This document shows positions 33,811 through 43,198 of a stretch of DNA of 64,000 nucleotides, in pieces. The notes under the pieces are model-generated. The model was not told the DNA's origin and did not search any database. It saw nothing but the letters and a program-made list of their open reading frames with translations. Positions within the stretch are counted from its first letter, which is position 1. Each line of letters begins with the position of its first letter. Source of the DNA: Mesorhizobium sophorae (GTDB taxonomy: Bacteria > Pseudomonadota > Alphaproteobacteria > Rhizobiales > Rhizobiaceae); assembly GCF_002270415.1 (NCBI RefSeq), contig NZ_NNRI01000008.1:372001-436000 (forward strand), read 5' to 3'. Both the position numbers and the translations under genes were made by a program.

Positions 33811-34953
33811 CTACTTCTTCTTCGCCAACAGCGCCTTGGCCTCCTTGACGCCAAGTGCGGCCGGCCGTTCGCAACTGGTCTGCATGGCGACGAACTTGCC
33901 GGTTTCGCCTGAGCGCAACAGCCCGGTCATCACGTCGACGGCATGCAGCGCCAGTTCCATCGAGCAGCGGTGCGGCCTGCCTTCCGCGATCGCCACCGCC
34001 ATGTCGGCGAGGCCGGCCGTGCGGTAGTTGGCCATCATGCCTTGCGAATGCATCTCGTTGGGAACGCCGAACGGGTGCTTCCATTTCGGCAGCTTCTTGA
34101 CCGGCTTGCTGTCTTCGGTGAAGCGCACGTCGCCGCCGAAGAAATTCGGATCCGGCACGAACACCGTGCCCGCCTCGCCATAGAGTTCCATCGGCGCGTG
34201 ACCATGCGCCCAGACGTCCCAACTGGTGTTCAGCGTCACCACGGCGCCGTTCTCGAACTCCAGCAGGCCGTGGATGGTCGTCGGCGTGTTGACCGGGATC
34301 TTTTCGCCCGCCCGCGGCTTCGAGCTGATGGTGCGTTCCTTGGCGGGTGTCGACGCGAAGGCCGCCACCTGTTTCACTGGCCCGATCAGCTGGATCAGAT
34401 TGGTGATGTAGTATGGCCCGATGTCGAGCACCGGTCCCGCGCCGGGCTGGAAGAAGAAGTCCGGATTGGGGTGCCAGTGCTCCATGCCGTGGCCCATGAC
34501 GTGGCAGGTACCGCTGGTGATCTTGCCGAGCTTGCCGGTGTCGATCAGGTCGCGGACCAGCTGATGCGCGCCGCCGAGGAACGTGTCGGGCGCCGAACCG
34601 ATGCGCAGGCCTTTCGCCTCGGCGCGTTTCTTCAGGTCGAGCCCTTCCTTGACCGACAGCACGAAGGGCTTTTCCGAATAGACGTGCTTGCCCGCGTCTA
34701 GAGCCTGCTTCGACACCTCGTAGTGCACCGCCGGGATGGTCAGGTTGACGATGATGTCGATGTCGTCGGCCTTGAGCAGGTCGTCGACGGTTTCGGCGCG
34801 CAGCTTGAACTCCTTTGCCCGCGCCTTCGCCGCTTCCATATTGATGTCGGCGCAGGCACGCATCTCGATGCCGCGAAACAGCGGCGCCAGCGAAAAATAC
34901 GCCTTCGAGATGTTGCCGCAGCCGATGACGCCGATGCCAAGTTTCTTTGCCAT
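33811..34953 (-). CDS. Gfo/Idh/MocA family oxidoreductase
   Basis: 380 residues. The N-terminal Rossmann domain begins GIGVIGCGNISKAYF and includes the EKPFVLSVKEG motif (catalytic EKP Lys) near residue 95; the C-terminal alpha/beta domain follows. It oxidises a sugar, sugar acid or cyclitol with NAD(P). The neighbouring TIM-barrel isomerase/epimerase and CUT1 transporter suggest the substrate is the imported sugar or its 3-keto or keto derivative; this is inferred from context. The ATG at 34953 is 11 bp from the stop of the upstream gene. Confidence 0.9.
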   Translation of the reverse strand: MAKKLGIGVIGCGNISKAYFSLAPLFRGIEMRACADINMEAAKARAKEFKLRAETVDDLLKADDIDIIVNLTIPAVHYEVSKQALDAGKHVYSEKPFVLSVKEGLDLKKRAEAKGLRIGSAPDTFLGGAHQLVRDLIDTGKLGKITSGTCHVMGHGMEHWHPNPDFFFQPGAGPVLDIGPYYITNLIQLIGPVKQVAAFASTPAKERTISSKPRAGEKIPVNTPTTIHGLLEFENGAVVTLNTSWDVWAHGHAPMELYGEAGTVFVPDPNFFGGDVRFTEDSKPVKKLPKWKHPFGVPNEMHSQGMMANYRTAGLADMAVAIAEGRPHRCSMELALHAVDVMTGLLRSGETGKFVAMQTSCERPAALGVKEAKALLAKKK

Positions 34954-34964
34954 GCTGATTGCTC

Positions 34965-35711
34965 CTAGTAGGTCTTGACGGCTGCGATCGAGCGGCGGGC
35001 GAAGCGCTCGATGTCGTTCGGGTTGTCCTGTTCCATGACGTAGTATTGGGCGCCGCTCTTGGCGCGCAGCACCTTGATCAGGCCGGCCCAGTCGATGGTG
35101 CCATGGCCGACATCCGACCAGCCATCCTCGTCCAGCCCCTCGCCAGGCTTGGCCATGTCCTTGACGTGGACGGCGCTGATGCGCTTGCCGTATTTGTCGA
35201 TCCACGCCAGCGGATCGTCGCCGCCGCGCACCACCCAGGCGACGTCGATTTCCCAGCCGATGTCTGGCGCTGCCGCGAGGATAAGCTCCTGCGGCACCGA
35301 GCCGTCGGCAAGTTTCTTGAACTCGAAATCATGGTTGTGCCAGGCAAAGCCGTAGCCGGCCTTTTTCGCGGCGTCGCCAACCTTTGCCAGACGCTCGCCG
35401 AAGCCGCGCCAGCCGGCGGCATCGGATGGGCGTTGGTCGGGCATCAGAAAAGGACAGATGAGCAGCGTGATGCCGAGTGTGTCGGCAATTTTGCGCACGC
35501 CGTCGAAATCGTTCTCGAGCGCGTCGATCGAGAAATGCCCGGTCGGCATGGCGAGCCCGTTCTTGTCGAGTTCGGCGCGAAAGGCCTTGGGATCATCATA
35601 GACGCCGCCGAAGCCTTCGACTTGGGTGTAACCGACCTTGCCGAGAGTCTCGAGGACGCCTTCCCAGGGTTGGAAATTGCGGGCGCTGTAAAGTTGGAAT
35701 GACCAGTTCAT
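34965..35711 (-). CDS. Sugar phosphate isomerase/epimerase family TIM-barrel protein
   Basis: 248 residues of the xylose isomerase-like (AP endonuclease 2) superfamily: MNWSFQLYSARNFQPWEG at the start, metal-site residues in AWHNHDFEF, WEIDVAWVVRGG, HVKDMAKPGEG and VMEQDNP. A divalent metal probably sits between the Glu/Asp/His ligands. It is encoded between the transporter ATPase and the Gfo/Idh/MocA gene. It likely isomerises, epimerises or cleaves a keto-sugar intermediate; the substrate is unknown. Confidence 0.87.
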   Translation of the reverse strand: MNWSFQLYSARNFQPWEGVLETLGKVGYTQVEGFGGVYDDPKAFRAELDKNGLAMPTGHFSIDALENDFDGVRKIADTLGITLLICPFLMPDQRPSDAAGWRGFGERLAKVGDAAKKAGYGFAWHNHDFEFKKLADGSVPQELILAAAPDIGWEIDVAWVVRGGDDPLAWIDKYGKRISAVHVKDMAKPGEGLDEDGWSDVGHGTIDWAGLIKVLRAKSGAQYYVMEQDNPNDIERFARRSIAAVKTY

Positions 35712-35753
35712 CGTCTCTGTCCGTTCTGCTTGGGGAGGAGTGGGGCTTGGGAG

Positions 35754-36851
35754 CTACATGCGGTTGCCGGATTGGCTGTCGAACAGCGAGGCGCGGGCAG
35801 GATCAAAGCCGATCCGGATTGGCTCGCCATTGCGCAGCGTCTTTTCCGCCTCAACGCGGAAGGAGAAATTCTGGCCGCCGAGCTTCGTCCATACCAGCGT
35901 GTCGGAGCCCATCGGCTCGACGATCTCGACGGCGGCATCGATGGCAAAGGGCATGGCATTTGCCGCCTCGCCAAGGGCGACATGCTCGGGTCGGATACCG
36001 AACACGCAAGGGCCGCTGCTGTTGCCCGCTGCGTCGAAAGCGTAGCGGGCGAGCGGTATGGATACATTTCCGGTCTTGAAAGCCGCGGTGGCGCCGGTCT
36101 CGGCCTGCCCGTCGATGAAGTTCATCGCGGGTGAGCCGAGGAAGCCGGCGACGAAGCGGTTGACCGGCCGATTGTAGATGGTCTGTGGCGCATCGAGCTG
36201 CTGGATGACGCCACCCTTCATCACCGCGATGCGATCGGCCAGCGTCATCGCTTCGATCTGGTCGTGGGTGACATAGATCATCGTGTTCTGCAGCTTGCGA
36301 TGCAGCAGCTTGATCTCGACGCGCAGCTCGGCGCGCAGCTTGGCGTCGAGATTGGACAGCGGCTCGTCGAACAGGAACACGTCGACATCGCGCACCAGCG
36401 CCCGTCCGATTGCCACGCGCTGGCGCTGGCCGCCGGACAGTGCTGCCGGTTTGCGTTGCAGCAGCGGCTCGATCTGCAGGATCTCGGCCGCCCGCGCGAT
36501 CCGCTTGGCGATCTCGTCCTTCGGCGTGCCGGCGACACGCAACCCGAAGGACAGGTTCTTCTCCACCGTCATTTGCGGGTAGAGCGCATAGGACTGGAAC
36601 ACCATGCCGATGCCGCGATCCTTGGGCTCTTCCCAGGTGACGTTCTTGCCCTTGATGAAGATGCTGCCTTCGGAGACGTCGAGCAGGCCGGCAATGCAGT
36701 TGAGCAAGGTCGACTTGCCACAGCCCGAGGGCCCGAGCAGCACGATGAATTCGCCCTCGGCGACATCGAGATTAAGTGTCTCCAGTACGGTCACCACACC
36801 GAAGCTCAGCGACAGGTCCTGGATCGAAACGCTGGTACCGTTCTGCGCCAT
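35754..36851 (-). CDS. CUT1 sugar ABC transporter ATP-binding protein (MalK/UgpC type)
   Basis: 365 residues. Walker A is GPSGCGKSTLL near residue 40, the signature LSGGQRQRVAIGRAL, and Walker B VFLFDEPLSNLD; the C-terminal ~130 residues form the TOBE/MalK regulatory domain. It energises the two permeases encoded directly upstream. The ATG at 36851 lies 6 bp after the permease stop. A long in-frame upstream extension is noncoding shadow of the permease. Confidence 0.93.
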   Translation of the reverse strand: MAQNGTSVSIQDLSLSFGVVTVLETLNLDVAEGEFIVLLGPSGCGKSTLLNCIAGLLDVSEGSIFIKGKNVTWEEPKDRGIGMVFQSYALYPQMTVEKNLSFGLRVAGTPKDEIAKRIARAAEILQIEPLLQRKPAALSGGQRQRVAIGRALVRDVDVFLFDEPLSNLDAKLRAELRVEIKLLHRKLQNTMIYVTHDQIEAMTLADRIAVMKGGVIQQLDAPQTIYNRPVNRFVAGFLGSPAMNFIDGQAETGATAAFKTGNVSIPLARYAFDAAGNSSGPCVFGIRPEHVALGEAANAMPFAIDAAVEIVEPMGSDTLVWTKLGGQNFSFRVEAEKTLRNGEPIRIGFDPARASLFDSQSGNRM

Positions 36852-36856
36852 ATCCA

Positions 36857-37792
36857 CTAGCCTTTCACCGCGCCAGCGGCGATGCCGCGCACGAACCATC
36901 GTCCGGAGATGAAGTAGATGAGCAGAGGCACCGCAGCCGTCAGAATGGTTGCCGCCATGTTGACATTGTACTCCCTCACGCCGGTGGTGGTGTTGACGAT
37001 ATTGTTGAGCTGTACCGTCATTGGCCAGTTGGACCGCCCGGCAAACACGATGCCGAACAGGAAGTCGTTCCAGATGCCGGTAACTTGCAGGATGACGGCG
37101 ACTACGGTGATCGGCACCGACATCGGCAGCATGATGTAGAAAAAGATGCGCCAGAAACCCGCACCGTCGACACGCGCTGCCTTGAACAACTCGACCGGAA
37201 TTGCCGCGTAGAAATTGCGGAACAGCAGTGTCAGGATCGGCATCCCAAAGATGGTGTGCACGATGATGATGCCGGGGAGCGAGGCGAACAGCCCGACCGA
37301 ACTCAGCCCGATGATCAATGGATAGATCACGACCTGATAGGGCACGAAGGCACCAAACACGAGCAACCCGAAGAGCAGATTGGCGCCCTTGTATGGCCAG
37401 AAGGTCAGCGCGTAACCGTTGATCGACGCGCAGATGATCGAGATGATCACGCTGGGCAGGGTGATCTTCACCGAATTGTAAAAGCCTGGACTGAGGCCGT
37501 TGCAATCGCGACCAGTGCAGGCGTGGAGCCAGGCGTCGGCCCAGGGTTGAAAGGTCGGCTCGCCCGGAGGGTTGAAAAGATGTCCCAGCCGGATCTCCGG
37601 CATCCCCTTCAATGAGGTGACGATCATGATGTAGACCGGGATGAGGAAAAAGAGGGCCGCAACGACCAGGAAAGCATAAATGCCGATGCGGCCGGCCGAT
37701 ATCCGTCGCGGTTTCGGCCCGAAGGGCGCCACGCCAGCCTGATCCGGGGCTTCCCGGGGCGGTTGAATTGCGGTGATCGGTCCGACGGTCAT
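36857..37792 (-). CDS. CUT1 sugar ABC transporter permease (MalG type)
   Basis: 311 residues with about six transmembrane segments, starting with IGIYAFLVVAALFFLIPVYI. The EAA loop that contacts the ATPase is visible as ELFKAARVDGAGFWRIFFYI. The start ATG at 37792 overlaps the stop of the other permease (ATGA), giving tight coupling. It forms the heteromeric channel with the product of the next gene upstream. Confidence 0.92.
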   Translation of the reverse strand: MTVGPITAIQPPREAPDQAGVAPFGPKPRRISAGRIGIYAFLVVAALFFLIPVYIMIVTSLKGMPEIRLGHLFNPPGEPTFQPWADAWLHACTGRDCNGLSPGFYNSVKITLPSVIISIICASINGYALTFWPYKGANLLFGLLVFGAFVPYQVVIYPLIIGLSSVGLFASLPGIIIVHTIFGMPILTLLFRNFYAAIPVELFKAARVDGAGFWRIFFYIMLPMSVPITVVAVILQVTGIWNDFLFGIVFAGRSNWPMTVQLNNIVNTTTGVREYNVNMAATILTAAVPLLIYFISGRWFVRGIAAGAVKG

Positions 37793-38685
37793 GCGCCCGC
37801 CTCCCGCAGGCGATTTCGCCGCCATAGTAGAATTCCGCTGAAAGCCAGCACGATCAGGACCGGCAGCAGCATCATCGTTGCCCCAGCCATGCCTTGGCCG
37901 ACGTTCTGGCGAACCGTGATGAGCTGGATGACGTAGACTGCCGGCATGGACGTGGCGATGCCAGGCCCACCGCCGGTCATGGCAATGACCAGGTCGTAGA
38001 CGCGCACCACGCCTACGCATTGGAGAACGAAGGCGGTGGCGAACGCGCCCTTCATCATCGGCGCCACGATGGAAACGTGCGTGCGCCAGGTCGGGATGCC
38101 GTCGACCCTCGCGGCTTTCCAGATATCCTCGTCAATGCCGCGCAGGCCGGCAAGCAGGATCGCCATCGTCACGCCCGAGCCCTGCCAGATGCCCGCCACG
38201 ACCAGTGCGTACAGCGCGGTCTCGGCGCTGACCAGCGGGGCGAAGCTGAAACTCGACCAGCCCCAGTTGCGGAGCGCCTCCTGCAGGCCGAGGTTGGGGT
38301 CGAGCGCCCACTGCCATACCAGCCCGGTGACGATCAGCGACATGGCGAAAGGATACAGGAAGATCGAGCGGAACAGGTCCTCCTGGCGGATGCGCTGGTC
38401 CATGAAAACGGCGAGCAGGTAGCCGAACACCATGTTGCAGGTGATGGACATCAGGCCGAAGAACCAGATGTTGTTGACCGAGACGAGCCAGCGGTTGTCG
38501 GCCCAGAGGCGCCTGTACTGCGCCAGACCGACGAAATCGTAGGTGGGGAAGAGCTTCGAACTGGTGAAGGACCATAACACCGAGAAGCCGATGCCGATCA
38601 CGAACACGCCGAGGGCAACGAGAATCATCGGTATTGTCCCGATGACGGCGGGCAGGTGAAATCTGTGCCTCCAGCTCTTCTGCAT
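37789..38685 (-). CDS. CUT1 sugar ABC transporter permease (MalF type)
   Basis: 298 residues, about six transmembrane segments, with the EAA motif in DIWKAARVDGIPTWRTHVSI. It is the partner of the MalG-type permease encoded by the overlapping gene. It follows the solute-binding protein gene after a 208-bp spacer that carries a strong hairpin, which may reduce downstream expression relative to the binding protein. Confidence 0.92.
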   Translation of the reverse strand: MQKSWRHRFHLPAVIGTIPMILVALGVFVIGIGFSVLWSFTSSKLFPTYDFVGLAQYRRLWADNRWLVSVNNIWFFGLMSITCNMVFGYLLAVFMDQRIRQEDLFRSIFLYPFAMSLIVTGLVWQWALDPNLGLQEALRNWGWSSFSFAPLVSAETALYALVVAGIWQGSGVTMAILLAGLRGIDEDIWKAARVDGIPTWRTHVSIVAPMMKGAFATAFVLQCVGVVRVYDLVIAMTGGGPGIATSMPAVYVIQLITVRQNVGQGMAGATMMLLPVLIVLAFSGILLWRRNRLREAGA

Positions 38686-38850
38686 CGTCCGTCTTTCTCC
38701 GCTTTAACCGACGCCTTGAGGGTCGTTTGCCGACGCGAAAGTCAGCGTTGTCCGAACCACCGGGCTTCAGACCGCCGCAGCTTCCCGTCCTGCGATTGTC
38801 AGCCCGTTGCCGAGAAAAAAGAGTGCTTCCTGTCGGGTCGGGACGCGACC

Positions 38851-38877
38851 GAGGCGCCGCTGTAAGGGCGGCGCCTC
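38851..38877 (-). other. Intercistronic hairpin after the solute-binding protein gene
   Basis: Perfect 10-bp arms (GAGGCGCCGC with GCGGCGCCTC) around a 7-nt loop, located 17 bp past the binding-protein stop. No T-run follows directly. Stems in this position commonly protect binding-protein mRNA and lower permease expression. Confidence 0.6.
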
Positions 38878-38893
38878 GAGCACTGATCGTTTC

Positions 38894-40150
38894 CTAGTCG
38901 GAATTGCCGATGATCGTGGCGAACTTCGCGGTGGCGTCGTCAGCCGTCATGGAGTCGTCTGCGAAGAATTGCGCGACGAGCTCATTGAGCTGCTGATTGG
39001 TGTTCTCGGTGATGAACCGGTTCGTCGCAGTGACGATGTTGGCCGGGTCTTCCACCGCCTTCAGCGACTTCTGCATGCACGGGTCGGCTGTCGACATGTC
39101 GACATCGCCACGAACGGGCATGGAACCCTTGGCGTTGTTGAAGGCGACCTGGACCTCCGGGCTGATCAGCAGCGCCGCAAGACGCTTCTGCGCTGCTTCG
39201 ACATCCGGATTGTTCTGCTTGAAGAACAGGATGATGTCGCCGTCGGTGCTGACCACCGGCTTGGCCTCGTTCAGGCCGATCATGCAGCCGAAATCCTTGA
39301 CTCCGGTCATGCCGGCGGCCGCGAATTCACCGCGCGCCCAGTCGCCCATCACCTGAAGTCCGGCCTTGCCGGTGATCACCAGGTTGGTGGTGTCGTTCCA
39401 GTTGCGGTTGGCGTAGCCGTTGTCGGTGAACTGCTTCAGGGCCCTCAACTGCGTGAAGACGCCTTTCATCTCTGGGCTGCCGGCAATTTCGGCGCTCTTG
39501 GTGGTATACATCTTGTCGCGCTGTGCGACACCGAGAGCCTCGGTAACCATGTCCTGGAAGAGCAGCTGAATCTGCCAGCCGTTTCCGTCGCCGCCGATGG
39601 CGAAGGGGATGAGGCCTGCCTCCTTGATCTTCGGCGCGGCCGCGAGGAAATCGGCCAGGTTCTTCGGCTCCGGCACGCCTGCTTTCTCGAACACCGGCTT
39701 GGAGTACCAGGCCCAGTAATTCGAATGGATGTTGACCGGAACGCACCACCAGTGGCCGTCAACGAGGCAGGCGCTGCCGATCGCCTTGGGGCGAATGACC
39801 TCATCCCACTTGCCGGCGGTCGCGACGTCCGTCAGGTCGAGCAGCTTGCCGCCCGAAATCAGTTCTTCGTACTGCCGGCCGGGATTGAACTGAGCGGCAC
39901 CGGGCGGATCGCCACCGAGCACGCGCTGCATGACGGTCGATCGGGCGGTTTCGCCGAGTGCGATGGCGCTGTCCACCCAGCGGTCGCCGTGGCCGTCATT
40001 GTCAAAGGCCTTTGCGAACTGCGACACCGCCGCCGACTCGCCCTTCGACGTCCACCAGTGAATCACTTCCAGGTCCGTCGCCGCGGCCGGACCGGCAAAT
40101 TGCAGAGTAGCCGTCGCTGCCAGCGCAGCGGTCAAAAGTCTGTATCGCAT
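38894..40150 (-). CDS. Periplasmic sugar-binding protein of CUT1 ABC transporter
   Basis: 418 residues. Signal peptide (LLTAALAATATLQFAGPAAA) then a family 1 extracellular solute-binding fold beginning DLEVIHWWTSKGESAAVSQFA, close to the glucose/mannose-binding GtsA type. HWW and the aromatic residues in DGHWWCVPVNIHSNYWAW probably stack on the sugar. First gene of the minus-strand operon, with GGGAGG before the ATG and a LacI-type operator just upstream. The sugar is likely a hexose or hexose derivative, inferred. Confidence 0.92.
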   Translation of the reverse strand: MRYRLLTAALAATATLQFAGPAAATDLEVIHWWTSKGESAAVSQFAKAFDNDGHGDRWVDSAIALGETARSTVMQRVLGGDPPGAAQFNPGRQYEELISGGKLLDLTDVATAGKWDEVIRPKAIGSACLVDGHWWCVPVNIHSNYWAWYSKPVFEKAGVPEPKNLADFLAAAPKIKEAGLIPFAIGGDGNGWQIQLLFQDMVTEALGVAQRDKMYTTKSAEIAGSPEMKGVFTQLRALKQFTDNGYANRNWNDTTNLVITGKAGLQVMGDWARGEFAAAGMTGVKDFGCMIGLNEAKPVVSTDGDIILFFKQNNPDVEAAQKRLAALLISPEVQVAFNNAKGSMPVRGDVDMSTADPCMQKSLKAVEDPANIVTATNRFITENTNQQLNELVAQFFADDSMTADDATAKFATIIGNSD

Positions 40151-40165
40151 TTCGGTTCCTCCCAG

Positions 40166-40185
40166 AATCTGAAACGTTACAGATT
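40166..40185. promoter_or_regulatory. LacI-type operator upstream of the sugar-binding protein gene
   Basis: A 20-bp palindrome with arms AATCTG/CAGATT and the central AACGTT typical of LacI-family sites, with one mismatched symmetric pair (AATCTGAAACGTTACAGATT). It sits 16 bp upstream of the start codon, where bound repressor would block the operon. Confidence 0.75.
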
Positions 40186-40438
40186 TTCGATACGGGAATT
40201 GCGTGACCTGCGCAACCCCATGAACGAAACGAGTTCGATATTTTTTCGAGTCGCGAACAAATTCACATGAGCAATCCCTTTTATATGCGCCGCAGCATGA
40301 ATCGCTGCACTGCAAGACATCAAACTGCGCGTGAAAGCCGGCAAAGGCGATGACAAAAGCGATTTCTTCTGCAATCCCAATGGATTTCCGCAAGACAGCC
40401 GTCGGCCTCGCCGCGAGTGGCGGCATCTCGATATTGGC

Positions 40439-40458
40439 AATCTGTAACGTTTCAGTAT
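40439..40458. promoter_or_regulatory. Second LacI-type operator, upstream of the lacI-family gene
   Basis: AATCTGTAACGTTTCAGTAT shares the CTGnAACGTTnCAG core with the site at 40166. It ends two bases before TTGACG (40460-40465), a -35 box with a weak CATACC -10 18 bp on. This placement implies autoregulation of the regulator at 40554. The rest of the 403-bp divergent spacer shows no gene. Confidence 0.72.
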
Positions 40459-40553
40459 ATTGACGCTTGCCGGGGCTGGAACGCATACCGTATCGCTGTG
40501 GCGGCGATTGCCGATCCGGCCTGCGGCTGCTATGCGCCTGACGGGCGGGACGA

Positions 40554-41606
40554 ATGGACAGACGGCGTACGGAAAACAACGAAGAGGCGTTGGCGCAGGG
40601 ACGGCCGACGTTGAAGACGCTTGCCTTCATGACCGGGCTCGGCGTCACCACCGTGTCGCGGGCCTTGAAGGACGCTCCGGAAATCGGCGCCGAAACAAGG
40701 CGCCGTGTCCAGCTCGTCGCCAAGCAGATCGGCTACCGGCCGAACCGTGCCGGCGTGCGCCTGCGCACCGGCAGGACCAATGTCATCAGTCTCGTGCTCA
40801 ACACCGAGCGCGAGATCATGAGCTTCGTCTCGGACATCATCTACGGCGTTTCGGAGGTCATTGCCGACACACCCTACCATCTGATCGTCACGCCCTATTC
40901 GCGCTCGCAGGATCCGCTCGACCCCATACGCTATCTGGTCGAGACGGGCTCCGCCGACGGCGTCATCATCTCACGCACGCAGCCGAATGACCCACGGGCC
41001 CGCTACATGCTGGAGCACGGCATTCCCTTTGCCACGCATGGCCGCACCGATATGGGGCTGGTCCACCCCTATCATGATTTCGACAACTACGCTTTTGCGG
41101 TGGAAGCCGTGCGTCGTCTGGCCGGCATCGGCCGCCGCCGGCTCGCTTTGTTGTCACCGCCTGTCGGGCTGACCTACCACAGTCACACCGTCAACGGCTT
41201 TGCCGATGCGCTGAGCGAGGTCGGCGCCAGCGAAATCCCCTTCAACACTGTTTCTATCGACCATACGATCGAGCAGATCCGGAGCCGGACCGCGCAAGTG
41301 ATGCGCCGCGAAGACCGGCCGGACGGCTTCGTCAGCAGCGCCGCCGCCGCGACACTGGCCATCGTCGCCGGCATCGAGGATGCCGGCCTCAAGCTTGGCC
41401 GTGACGTCGATGTCGTGTCCAAGCAATCGTCGGACCTGCTGCATCTGTTTCGCACGGAATTGCTGGTCGTCAACGAGAATTTCCGGCTGGCGGGCTCCGA
41501 ACTCGCCCGCTCCGTGCTCGGCTGGATCGGCGGCGCCGCGCCCGGCACGCTGCAGAGCCTGAGCGTACCGAGCGAGGTCCTGGCCTATCGGCGCTCGCTG
41601 GATTAG
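40554..41606 (+). CDS. LacI family transcriptional repressor
   Basis: 350 residues: an N-terminal helix-turn-helix and hinge (TLKTLAFMTGLGVTTVSRALKD, PEIGAETRRRVQLVAKQIGYRPN) and a periplasmic-binding-protein-like sensor domain from about residue 75. Two palindromes with the same core lie in the divergent promoter region, so this protein very likely represses the CUT1 sugar operon and itself, released by an imported sugar or its metabolite. It converges with the gnd gene, stops 6 bp apart. Confidence 0.92.
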   Translation: MDRRRTENNEEALAQGRPTLKTLAFMTGLGVTTVSRALKDAPEIGAETRRRVQLVAKQIGYRPNRAGVRLRTGRTNVISLVLNTEREIMSFVSDIIYGVSEVIADTPYHLIVTPYSRSQDPLDPIRYLVETGSADGVIISRTQPNDPRARYMLEHGIPFATHGRTDMGLVHPYHDFDNYAFAVEAVRRLAGIGRRRLALLSPPVGLTYHSHTVNGFADALSEVGASEIPFNTVSIDHTIEQIRSRTAQVMRREDRPDGFVSSAAAATLAIVAGIEDAGLKLGRDVDVVSKQSSDLLHLFRTELLVVNENFRLAGSELARSVLGWIGGAAPGTLQSLSVPSEVLAYRRSLD

Positions 41607-41612
41607 CTATTT

Positions 41613-43040
41613 TCAGCCAGCCGCACCGCTGCCCCACGGCCCGTGGAATGCACCCGGTCCGTCGATACGCTCGAAGCCGTGCGCGCCAAAGAAGTCGCGT
41701 TGCGCCTGGATCAGGTTCGAGGTGCCGCGGCCCTGGCGATAACTGTCGAAATAGGCAAGTGCGGAAGACAGCGCCGGCACCGGGGAGCCTGCCTCCGATG
41801 CCCTTGCCACGATACGCCGCAGCGACGGATGCGCTTCCTGCATCAGGGCGATAAAGGCCGGCGCCATCAGAAGATTGGTCGATGCGCCGCCGGAACCGAA
41901 CGCCTCGGCCATGGTGTCGAGCATCTGCGAGCGGATGATGCAGCCGGCGCGCCAGATCCTGGCGATGGTCGGCATCGGCAGGTTCCAGTTGAACTCCTTG
42001 GAGGCGCCGCTCATCACCGCAAAGCCTTGCGCGTAGGCGGCGATCTTGCCTGCGAAAAGCGCCAGTTCGAGATCTCCAAGCAATGCGTCCCTGTCGCCGG
42101 AAATCTTCGTCACGCCGATATTGCCATAGGCTTTTTCCGCCGCCTGCCGCTCGTCCTTGATCGACGACAGCACGCGCGCCGCCACGGCCGCCTCGATCGC
42201 GGTCGCCGGAATGCCGAGTTGCTGCGCCTCGATGACCGACCATTTGCCGGTGCCCTTCTGGCCGGCGCGGTCGAGGATGATGTCGACCACCGGCTTGCCG
42301 GTCTTCGGATCGTCTGCGGCCAGCACCTTGGCGGTGATCTCGATCAGGTAGGAATTGAGCCTGCCCTTGTTCCAGTTGGAAAACACCGTGCCTATATCCT
42401 TAGGCCCCATGCCGAGGCCGTCGCGCAGGATGCCGTAGATTTCGGCGATCATCTGCATGTCGGCATATTCGATGCCGTTATGGATGGTCTTGACGAAATG
42501 GCCGGCGCCGTCGGTGCCGAGCCACGCCGCGCAGGGCTCGTCGTTGAATTTGGCGGAGATCGCGGTCAGCACCTTCTCGACGCGTTTCCAGGAATCCTCG
42601 GTGCCGCCGACCATGATCGACGGCCCGTGGCGCGCGCCCTCCTCGCCGCCGGACACGCCCATGCCGATGAAAGTCAGACCCGAGCCCGAAAGCTCGGTGA
42701 AGCGCCGCATCGTGTCGCGGAAATTGGCGTTGCCGGCATCGATGACGATGTCGTTGGCCGACAGCACGCCACGCAAGGCTTCGATCTGTTCGTCGACCGG
42801 CTTGCCGGCGAGCACCATGATGATGATCGGGCGTGGCGGTCGGATCGCGGCGGCGAGTTCTTCCAGGCTGTAGCAAGGCACGACCATGTCCTTCAGCGGG
42901 CCGGCATTCTCGACGAAAGCGTCGGTGCGTGCCCTGGTGCGGTTGAAGACAGCGATGCGGTGCCCGTGCTCGGCGATGTTGAGCGCCAGGTTGGAGCCCA
43001 TCGTGCCAAGGCCGATCAGGCCGATTTCGGCTTTTTCCAT
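41613..43040 (-). CDS. gnd: NADP-dependent 6-phosphogluconate dehydrogenase, decarboxylating
   Basis: 475 residues, full length. Rossmann start GLIGLGTMGSNLALNIAEHG with NRT for NADP; substrate motifs GVSGGEEGARHGPS and HNGIEYADMQMIAEIY, including the catalytic Lys in FVKTIHNG; C-terminal tail ERIDGPGAFHG. It converts 6-phosphogluconate to ribulose 5-phosphate and CO2 in the oxidative pentose phosphate pathway. The ATG at 43040 fits the family. It is adjacent to, but convergent with, the LacI gene. Confidence 0.95.
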   Translation of the reverse strand: MEKAEIGLIGLGTMGSNLALNIAEHGHRIAVFNRTRARTDAFVENAGPLKDMVVPCYSLEELAAAIRPPRPIIIMVLAGKPVDEQIEALRGVLSANDIVIDAGNANFRDTMRRFTELSGSGLTFIGMGVSGGEEGARHGPSIMVGGTEDSWKRVEKVLTAISAKFNDEPCAAWLGTDGAGHFVKTIHNGIEYADMQMIAEIYGILRDGLGMGPKDIGTVFSNWNKGRLNSYLIEITAKVLAADDPKTGKPVVDIILDRAGQKGTGKWSVIEAQQLGIPATAIEAAVAARVLSSIKDERQAAEKAYGNIGVTKISGDRDALLGDLELALFAGKIAAYAQGFAVMSGASKEFNWNLPMPTIARIWRAGCIIRSQMLDTMAEAFGSGGASTNLLMAPAFIALMQEAHPSLRRIVARASEAGSPVPALSSALAYFDSYRQGRGTSNLIQAQRDFFGAHGFERIDGPGAFHGPWGSGAAG

Positions 43041-43198
43041 CGTTTCTTCCCTGCTTTCGGATCTTGTTGGTTCGAGCTCGCGGTTTGCCGGGATGCCCAT
43101 TCTTCGGCGAGATGATTGACGGGCCTTTCGGGCCGCGTCAACCGCCTCGCCGAATTGTGTTGCATCGGCCGAGTTCGGGGCACTTGGCGGTCCAGCTT

